From Cyclobacteriaceae bacterium (GTDB taxonomy: Bacteria > Bacteroidota > Bacteroidia > Cytophagales > Cyclobacteriaceae), in the NCBI GenBank assembly GCA_025363495.1, contig JANYDR010000253.1, forward strand, positions 1 through 34,747: a stretch of 34,747 nt of DNA, written 5' to 3'. Below are positions 27,958 through 34,747 of the stretch, piece after piece. Within the stretch, counting starts at the first letter, position 1; every line of letters begins with the position of its first letter. The position numbers and the translations under genes were made by a program. The notes below the pieces were generated by a model. It saw only the letters and a program-made list of their open reading frames with translations, had not been told where the DNA came from and made no database searches.

Positions 27958-30900
27958 TTATCGTCCGATAAGAATAAAGGCCCCCCAATAAAAAGGGGTT
28001 GGGTAAAGTTTTTTTAAATCAAGCTGTGCCTTCCGAAATGCTGCGGCCCTATCCTCCGTGACTATTAAATTTTCATAAAAGCCAGTCATTAATTTTTGAG
28101 TCGCCTCATCGCTTACTTTCCAAAGGCTCATGATCAGATTGGCAGCCCCGGAAATCATGAATGCCCGTTGAAGGCCATATACACCTTCTCCGTTTCGAAT
28201 CGTCCCAGAACCCGTTTCGCATGCCGACAGCACAACTAATTTAGTTTTTTCCAAATTAAGATTCATCACTTCAAGGGCAGTCAATACACCATCATCCTCT
28301 GGTACCTGACTTTGTATTGCAGAGTTATCAGAGGTATTATTTTCCACTCCTGCCATCAGCAACCCCGAACGCATTAGTGGATTATCAAAATTTAAAGCAC
28401 GACTGGTTGAATAAATAAGAGGAACATCCTCCTTCTTCTCAGGTATAAAAAACCCGTGGGTGGCAATGTGCAGAATATCGGGGCTATGAATTCCCTTAAC
28501 ATGACTTTCCGTTGCCTCTTTATCTAAGTAGAAATTTACACTCCATTGATTCTTTCTTAAAAGTCTTTCAATCCTTAGCACTTCTTCTTTAGTACCGGGA
28601 AGAAAAGAAATTTCATTTTTAAATGTATCCTCAGTTTGTGTGCGTGTCGATGAACTTGTAACATCGGATGTCTTGCGTGCCGATCGAAAGTCTGGAGATC
28701 CAAATAAAATAGCCGTTGGAGTGGATGAAAAAACTTCAGAAATAGAAGTTAGCTCCCGTAAATTACTCAATGACCTGACGGTTATTCGATCAATTAGGTA
28801 CTGATTATTTTCGGTATTAAAAAGTGTAACTGGATTGATTTTATTATATACTCCATCAGCTGAAAGGAAAATGGAAGAAGACTCTTTCAGTAAATTATCG
28901 AGTGGTTTCCAAAATCGAACATAGGATCGTATGTTATCCAGGCCATACCGAATGGTGTTACTATAATAGCTGAATTCGCGACCCTCCATTGCCGGACCGT
29001 TTTCAAAGACAGTGAGGGCAGGAGTTTCAAGTTCCGGGGTAACGATAAGGGCTGCATAAACAACTGAGTCTTTTTCAAGACTTAAACGAATAATTTCCAC
29101 GGCTGCCTCTCCTGGCTTTAGTATGTTCTTTATCTCTTGCCATGTAACAGGTCGTTTTTTGAACTCCTCTCCGAAGAGCTCGGACTGAGAGGTGAGCCAT
29201 TTTTCCAGTTCATTCGCTTTTTCATGAATATCCTCCTTTACTTTCTGCTGACTTTGTCTTTCTGCAACTCCTAGCAAAGCAAAATGAAGAAGGCGCTCTT
29301 TCAATTGAAGCCATTCAGTGAACTTAGATAAGAGCTCAGTATTATTGCTTGCCAGGATCCGCTCCCTTACCCTTGTAGATGCATTTAACAAAAGCGCTTT
29401 GGTTTCAAGTCTGAAATTGAAAAGCTCTCCCAGTGCTTCTTTATTATTTTGCTGATAACGAATAATAAACTCTTCATAATCATTTATTACCCGTTGAGTC
29501 TTATTGAGGTAAGCTGTTTTTTCAAAATCAGTGAGTGAAGGGAAGATTTCATTGATTTGTCTGAGATAAAAGGCCGATACTTTTTTAAAAAGGGGATAGG
29601 CCGTATCGAAATTTTCTAAAGCCTGATACAATATTGCGAGATTGTATAAATTATAGATATAGTCTGGGTGGTCCTGACCAAGTAACGTTTCATGTAGTTG
29701 CAAAGCAGATTCCAAAAACGAGCGAGCCTTCTCAGGTTCGTCCATTTCCTGGTAAACGGTTCCCAGATTAGCCTTTTTACTGGCGTAGTTTACCGTATGT
29801 GTAGCTCCATTGAGGTTATCGATCGCGATAGACCGAAGATAAAGTACCTCTGCCTTTTTGAAATCACCCTGAATCTGGTAAAGGGCGGCAAGGTTTTGAA
29901 GACTGATCGCAAAGTCGGGATGCGTCTCGCCTATACTTTTCCGGTCTTCTTCCAAAGCTTCTGTGAGCAGTTTTTCAGCTTTATTATACTGAAGAGTTTG
30001 TATGTAAACGGCTGCAAGATTTTGCTTAACAGCTGACGCCAATAAAGAAGACGTGCCAGAAGTTTGGAGCAGCTTGTGATAGATTTTTTCTGCTTCAGCA
30101 TAGTTTCCTAGCGTGATATAAAATGTGGCGAAAGAATTTAATACCTGGTCTGTTTCTGGCGATTTAAGTTTTGAAAAAGCTATAATTGCTTGTTTGTAGT
30201 TAATTTCTGCTTCGACGAATTTTCCTGTTCGCTGAAGAAGACGTGCTAACTGATAATTTGACTCCGCCCATTGCATTGACTGAATGGGCGCTTTTTCAAC
30301 CACTTTTCTTAAAAGTTCTTCTGCTTTTTTCCAATTACCCGCAGCACTATAAACCTCTGCTAGATTTATAGATAGAGCTTGTTGGAGGGAGGGAATTGGA
30401 ATAGACCCATGATGGGTAAGATGTTGGATTGCTATTTCCGTTTGATTAAGATCAAGAAGCGCACTTACGTAAGTGGATGAGATCTCCAATTGATTTTTTT
30501 CAGGTAGCTCTGACAATAAGGAATAGTTGGTGGCAAATGATTCCATTAATTTCCTTGCAAGATCGGGTCGGTTAGCATTCAGAAATTTTGTTGCTGCGTT
30601 TACATAGTGAGTAGCGCGCAAAGTTGGAGCAAGCGGAGTGAAGTTATTGGACGAAATTGTAAAATTATCCATAGCTCCCTGAATGTCTCCGGTTAACATT
30701 TTCAGGTCAGCTTCGAGCTCCATGACATATCCATATTCTATACCATCAGGCTTAAATAATTTTTCTGCGATTTTTTTTGCTTCGGCAAGTTTATTTTCTG
30801 CCTGAGTCGGTTCTTTGTTTGTTAATAAAAATCGTGCGTAGTTTTGAGCAATTGAAAACCCAATATTACTTTCAGAATCGCTTTTAGTAAGACTTTCTTC

Positions 30901-31752
30901 GGCAAGTTTAAAAAGATTCAGGGCTTTAGCAGGTTGCCTCTCTTGAGAATTCAGTGCTTCGAATAAATAGTGCCGCGCTTTTTGCTCTCCTCCTGCTTGA
31001 CCCTGCTCTGCAAATTTTAACGCATCTGTGTTGTTACCCCCGGCATTCAGTAATTTTACCAACTGGGTTTTGGCCTCCGTATATTCAGGCCATGATTGTA
31101 ATTTATTTTTTTCTACCAGGTTGATAAAGAGCTTTAGTCGCTCCTCCGCGCCCGTAGTGTCTCCTGATTTTGAATAGGCATTTGCGGCATAATAGATAGC
31201 ATTTAAATATTCTTCACCCTCTTCCGGAAATTGCCTTAAGCCGTCGACGGCCTTATTTAAATTTTCTTTAGCAATATCAACTTCGTTTAGGGCAAGGAGG
31301 ACTTGTCCATAATTATTGAGCGTTTTGAAATACAGTACTCCATTTTCTCCTGACAAGAGATTTGATAATTCTTTATAGTCACTTTGCGCGCCAGCCCAGT
31401 TTGATAATGCCTGATTTATCTGTGCTCTTTTACCAAGAGCATCTGCATACCTTTTACTTTTAACCCCTTCTGTCTCGGCAAACAATTTCACCTCCTCATT
31501 TGCAAAGGGAAGTCCTGTGTTGAAATCCCGAGCTTCTATGCAAATAACAGTGAGTAGCTGCAGGGAGAACGCCTGACTTTTGATATCCAATGACCGGGAA
31601 AATTCAAGCGCGGTAGATGCATATTTCATCGCCTCAGGAAAATGATGCGATTGATATTCTGTGACCGCCTTGTCATAATTGACTTTCCAATCTTGTCCAA
31701 GACAGGGCAACATAGCCAAACAAAATATTAAAGTCAGAAGAGCCAACCTCAT
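27958..31752 (-). CDS. exported TPR-repeat protein with C-terminal CHAT (caspase-like) domain
   Basis: Signal peptide MRLALLTLIFCLAMLPCLGQ; TPR/TPR_12 array (HPDFAISLQNLAALYQIQGDFKKAE); HIATHGFF and VVLSACETGSG. Confidence 0.93.
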   Translation of the reverse strand: MRLALLTLIFCLAMLPCLGQDWKVNYDKAVTEYQSHHFPEAMKYASTALEFSRSLDIKSQAFSLQLLTVICIEARDFNTGLPFANEEVKLFAETEGVKSKRYADALGKRAQINQALSNWAGAQSDYKELSNLLSGENGVLYFKTLNNYGQVLLALNEVDIAKENLNKAVDGLRQFPEEGEEYLNAIYYAANAYSKSGDTTGAEERLKLFINLVEKNKLQSWPEYTEAKTQLVKLLNAGGNNTDALKFAEQGQAGGEQKARHYLFEALNSQERQPAKALNLFKLAEESLTKSDSESNIGFSIAQNYARFLLTNKEPTQAENKLAEAKKIAEKLFKPDGIEYGYVMELEADLKMLTGDIQGAMDNFTISSNNFTPLAPTLRATHYVNAATKFLNANRPDLARKLMESFATNYSLLSELPEKNQLEISSTYVSALLDLNQTEIAIQHLTHHGSIPIPSLQQALSINLAEVYSAAGNWKKAEELLRKVVEKAPIQSMQWAESNYQLARLLQRTGKFVEAEINYKQAIIAFSKLKSPETDQVLNSFATFYITLGNYAEAEKIYHKLLQTSGTSSLLASAVKQNLAAVYIQTLQYNKAEKLLTEALEEDRKSIGETHPDFAISLQNLAALYQIQGDFKKAEVLYLRSIAIDNLNGATHTVNYASKKANLGTVYQEMDEPEKARSFLESALQLHETLLGQDHPDYIYNLYNLAILYQALENFDTAYPLFKKVSAFYLRQINEIFPSLTDFEKTAYLNKTQRVINDYEEFIIRYQQNNKEALGELFNFRLETKALLLNASTRVRERILASNNTELLSKFTEWLQLKERLLHFALLGVAERQSQQKVKEDIHEKANELEKWLTSQSELFGEEFKKRPVTWQEIKNILKPGEAAVEIIRLSLEKDSVVYAALIVTPELETPALTVFENGPAMEGREFSYYSNTIRYGLDNIRSYVRFWKPLDNLLKESSSIFLSADGVYNKINPVTLFNTENNQYLIDRITVRSLSNLRELTSISEVFSSTPTAILFGSPDFRSARKTSDVTSSSTRTQTEDTFKNEISFLPGTKEEVLRIERLLRKNQWSVNFYLDKEATESHVKGIHSPDILHIATHGFFIPEKKEDVPLIYSTSRALNFDNPLMRSGLLMAGVENNTSDNSAIQSQVPEDDGVLTALEVMNLNLEKTKLVVLSACETGSGTIRNGEGVYGLQRAFMISGAANLIMSLWKVSDEATQKLMTGFYENLIVTEDRAAAFRKAQLDLKKLYPTPFYWGAFILIGR

Positions 31753-31933
31753 AGAATTATTAAGATAAAGACTGTTTGGCCCTTTTTGTAGTCTTTTATT
31801 GAATATTTACCACAGTATCACCTTAAACAGGGAGACCAGAGTTTGATTTTTGGGATAAAATGAGAAAGAACTCTCGGTTAAACGATTTTTTTGAACTTAT
31901 AGAAGATGTTGGTATCGGCTTGAAGAACCTGTC

Positions 31934-33991
31934 TTAATGATCGTCGTTCCCGTCTTTCGGGTCCGTCTTGTTAGGGTCTGTCTTGTTAGGGTCTGTCTTG
32001 AAATACTTGTCGTCGTCATCATCGACAGGTTCTTTCTTCTCCTCACGGACGCCAACTTCAAGAATTTTAAATTCAGTACGTCGATTACGGGCACGACCTT
32101 CTGAGTTGTCAGTACCATCACGATTGGTGTTACGGGCAATGGGCTTGGATTCACCGTAACCTTTTGCAACCAACCGGGCAGGGGCAATTCCTTTCTTGAT
32201 AAGGTAATTTACAGTTGATTGCGCCCGGCGTTGTGAAAGCCTTTGATTGTAATCTTCTGAATCAACACTATCCGTATGTGATCCTAATTCAATTTTGATC
32301 TCGGGATTATCAATGAGGACCTCATACAATTTATCGAGCTCAGTAGCGGCTTCAGGTTCGATATCAGCCTTGTCAAATTTGAAATAAATATTTTTCAAAC
32401 GATACGCAACGTTCTTTTCCAATCGGTCAAGTACAAGAAGCGTATCAAGGGTAATGTTGGTGATTAATTCTTTCAATGATTCCGGTGGAATAGACTTTCC
32501 GCTAGTGCTGTATTTTCCACGCTTTACAAGATATCCATCAGTTTCGCCAAGTAAAGTATAGTCTTCATTCTCAAACACACGGAACAAAAATTTGCCATCA
32601 TTGCCGGTAGTAAAATCCTGCATTACATCTCCTCGTCCATCAAGGATCGAAACTTTGGTATTTGGAAGTATCTCCCTTGTACTGTCTTTCTTGAGACTGT
32701 ACGTAATCCCCTGAAGGTAATAGTTGACAACTTTCAGGTTAGGATCGTCATTAATGAAGGTATAGATGTCATCATCTCCTTTACCACCTTCGCGATTAGA
32801 AGTAAAGAACCCGCGGTCCGGTTTGAAAAGAAATAATCCGAAATCATCGCCGGTGGAGTTTACCGGCTGGCCAAGATTTTCAACCGACGTTTTTCCGTTT
32901 AATCGGTTTATAACATAGATGTCAAGCATTCCATAACCCGGATGTCCATCGGATGATATATAAAGCTTTCCATTCTCAGAAACATAGGGGAACATTTCAT
33001 TTCCTGACGTATTGATGTCCGGCCCCATATTTCTCACGCGCGAAAAACGGCCGCGCGAATCCATTTGCGCTGTATAAATATCAAGTCCTCCGAAACCACC
33101 CTTACGATTTGAGGCAAAATAAAGTGTTCGTCCATCCGCACTGAAAGCGGGTGAAGATTCCCATGAGTCCGGTTGGTTAATATTGATTTGTGTTGGCTCA
33201 CTCCATTGCCCGTTGCGGAAACGCGACAGGTATAAATCAACATCATTTGCACCCTTGCGTTTTCCTGAATTACCTTTTGCAAACACCATTGTTTTTCCAT
33301 CAGGCGAAAAAGTAATAGTGCCGACATTTACATTGGGTGTATTAATAAATTCCGGTAAAGGTTTTATTGTTGTGACGTCTACATTGGCACCCTGCGATTC
33401 AGCTTTGTATAAATCAGTGTAAGGCGTGCCGGTCGTAGCATAAATACGCTCGTTTGAACGCGACGAAGTAAAATATAATTCTCCGTTGAGATACGCGGGG
33501 GAGTATTCACTGAAATTTGAATTAAGAGCCTCTAGATTTTTTATTCTGTAATAACTTTTTTTCTCGCCCAGTTTTTCGAGGTAATCAAGACCGGCAAGCT
33601 CCTTGTTGGCACGATCGCGCATATTATCAATTGTCGCATCAGAGCTAAGTTGTTCCAGTGTTTGCTTTGCTTCAGCATATTTTCCATTGGCCTCTTGCGC
33701 TTTGGCCAGGTAGAACAAAACTGAATCTTTATTTACGCCAGGTCCACCAGCTTTGGAATAAAACTTCTCTGACTCTTTTATTCGGTTAGACTGGCGATAG
33801 CTTTCAGCGATGTAATAGTTGGCTTTACCGTTATTGGGTTGCTTGTTTAAAACACCCTGGTAATAGTTGATGACGTCCTCGAATTTTCCATACTTGAAAT
33901 TTTTCAGGGCCTTCTTTTCAGGACTACACGATGCCATCACCAAAAGAGCGAAAGCAATTCCCAATGTCAGGTTTATATAACTCCTCATCAT
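31934..33991 (-). CDS. PorE-like lipoprotein: TPR, PD40 propeller, carboxypeptidase-regulatory-like domain, OmpA domain
   Basis: LVMASC lipobox; TPRs; PAFSADGRTLYFASNRKGGFGGLDIY; GSHTDSVDSEDYNQRLSQRRAQSTVNYLIKKGI. Start at MMRSY (33991). Confidence 0.88.
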   Translation of the reverse strand: MMRSYINLTLGIAFALLVMASCSPEKKALKNFKYGKFEDVINYYQGVLNKQPNNGKANYYIAESYRQSNRIKESEKFYSKAGGPGVNKDSVLFYLAKAQEANGKYAEAKQTLEQLSSDATIDNMRDRANKELAGLDYLEKLGEKKSYYRIKNLEALNSNFSEYSPAYLNGELYFTSSRSNERIYATTGTPYTDLYKAESQGANVDVTTIKPLPEFINTPNVNVGTITFSPDGKTMVFAKGNSGKRKGANDVDLYLSRFRNGQWSEPTQININQPDSWESSPAFSADGRTLYFASNRKGGFGGLDIYTAQMDSRGRFSRVRNMGPDINTSGNEMFPYVSENGKLYISSDGHPGYGMLDIYVINRLNGKTSVENLGQPVNSTGDDFGLFLFKPDRGFFTSNREGGKGDDDIYTFINDDPNLKVVNYYLQGITYSLKKDSTREILPNTKVSILDGRGDVMQDFTTGNDGKFLFRVFENEDYTLLGETDGYLVKRGKYSTSGKSIPPESLKELITNITLDTLLVLDRLEKNVAYRLKNIYFKFDKADIEPEAATELDKLYEVLIDNPEIKIELGSHTDSVDSEDYNQRLSQRRAQSTVNYLIKKGIAPARLVAKGYGESKPIARNTNRDGTDNSEGRARNRRTEFKILEVGVREEKKEPVDDDDDKYFKTDPNKTDPNKTDPKDGNDDH
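31959..32003 (-). repeat. three tandem 15-bp units encoding (DPNKT) repeats
   Basis: GGGTCCGTCTTGTTA / GGGTCTGTCTTGTTA / GGGTCTGTCTTGAAA. Confidence 0.85.
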
Positions 33992-34031
33992 GTAATCTGA
34001 AAGGTACAAAAAAGTAAAATCTATGCAGATT

Positions 34032-34535
34032 TTAGCCTGCTACCGCTGTTTTAGGTAGATAACGAGCCACCCAGGAACTTCTCACAGGCTGTTTCCAGTC
34101 CGCTGTCCATTCGTCCTTCGTATTTACCAGATTGTTAAACGTAATTGTATCAGGTGATAGTGTCCTGCTTTCAAAGAGACTTTTTAATTCTGTTAAAGGG
34201 TAAAGGGAGATTTTGTCATTATGAAGAAAAGCTATCTCTGACCTATCGAAGAAGTCAAGCCCTAATTCGTTTTGCAGGCTTTTCAGGTAACGCACACTTC
34301 CGTCAATTGAGCAGCCACTTGCGCCGTGCTGTTGCTCATCAACAGCCATTATAACAAACTGATCAAATTCGACGGTGAAAGAAGTATGAAGAGGAGTTCC
34401 ATGAGCAGACCACTGTTCGCACAGTTCTTTCAATCCTGCTGAGAGTTGTTTTTTTTCTGTGGATGAGAAAGTCCTGCTGGACTGATAAATCCAAATTCGC
34501 GAGTGACCCGGTAATGATTCAAATGGAAGATACAT
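34032..34535 (-). CDS. conserved hypothetical protein of the Bacteroidota family often labelled 'ABC transporter ATPase'
   Basis: MYLPFESLPGHSRIWIYQSSR...AVDEQQHGASGCSIDGSV. No Walker motifs visible. Confidence 0.75.
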   Translation of the reverse strand: MYLPFESLPGHSRIWIYQSSRTFSSTEKKQLSAGLKELCEQWSAHGTPLHTSFTVEFDQFVIMAVDEQQHGASGCSIDGSVRYLKSLQNELGLDFFDRSEIAFLHNDKISLYPLTELKSLFESRTLSPDTITFNNLVNTKDEWTADWKQPVRSSWVARYLPKTAVAG

Positions 34536-34560
34536 AGACCAACAATTTTATCTTTCAAAC

Positions 34561-34747
34561 TCAGCTTTCGATCAAAATGTTCCCCTTCATCTCTGCTGGA
34601 ATGGGAACTCCAATTATTTTTAGGATCGTGGGAGCAAGATCGCCCAACTTTCCATCCTTGATTTTTCCTTTGTATTCGTCGTCAACAAAAATGCATGGAA
34701 CCAGATTAGTGGTATGTGCAGTGTTTGGCGAACCGTCTTCATTTTTC
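34561..34747 (-). CDS. gpmI: 2,3-bisphosphoglycerate-independent phosphoglycerate mutase, C-terminus (partial)
   Basis: Reverse translation ...NEDGSPNTAHTTNLVPCIFVDDEYKGKIKDGKLGDLAPTILKIIGVPIPAEMKGNILIES*. Confidence 0.88.
   Translation of the reverse strand, partial: KNEDGSPNTAHTTNLVPCIFVDDEYKGKIKDGKLGDLAPTILKIIGVPIPAEMKGNILIES

Noticed and set aside
27958-31752. CRISPR-associated Craspase/TPR-CHAT of type III-E
   Set aside because: No CRISPR array or cas gene in the window, and this CHAT protein has a secretion signal.
31897-32187. 96-aa minus-strand ORF overlapping the PorE-like gene end
   Set aside because: Repetitive RQTLTRQTLTRRTRK translation is an out-of-frame reading of the 15-bp tandem repeat.
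1-34747. CRISPR arrays, IS elements, integrases, phage genes, rRNA
   Set aside because: No regular spacer-repeat pattern, transposase/integrase motif, terminal inverted repeats or rRNA signature found by reading both strands.

Overview
The window looks like a chromosomal segment from a Bacteroidota bacterium, probably Cytophagales-like. The evidence is the family-level protein content, lack of Shine-Dalgarno sequences, TTG-N19-TAnnTTTG promoters, and OmpA/PD40 and membrane LytTR proteins. Most of it is housekeeping: scpA, dxs, pyrC, rho, serS, mutS, purM, gpmI (partial), tRNA-His, two DEAD-box helicases and a TrmH-family methyltransferase. Accessory parts are an exported TPR-CHAT (caspase-like) protein followed by a PD40-OmpA protein, a PorE-like TPR/PD40/CRD/OmpA lipoprotein, an S9 peptidase and several small exported proteins. 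The most interesting locus is about 16.8-19.5 kb. It has a membrane protein with a histidine-kinase-type phosphoacceptor (DHp) helix but no ATPase domain, divergent from a membrane LytTR regulator with no receiver domain. An in-frame amber codon lies in the LytTR gene's apparent conserved N-terminus. The motif TCRCCCC(A) recurs at exact multiples of 20 bp in the two intergenic regions flanking the LytTR gene, which suggests an undescribed LytTR operator/regulon. I found no CRISPR array, rRNA, IS element or phage.
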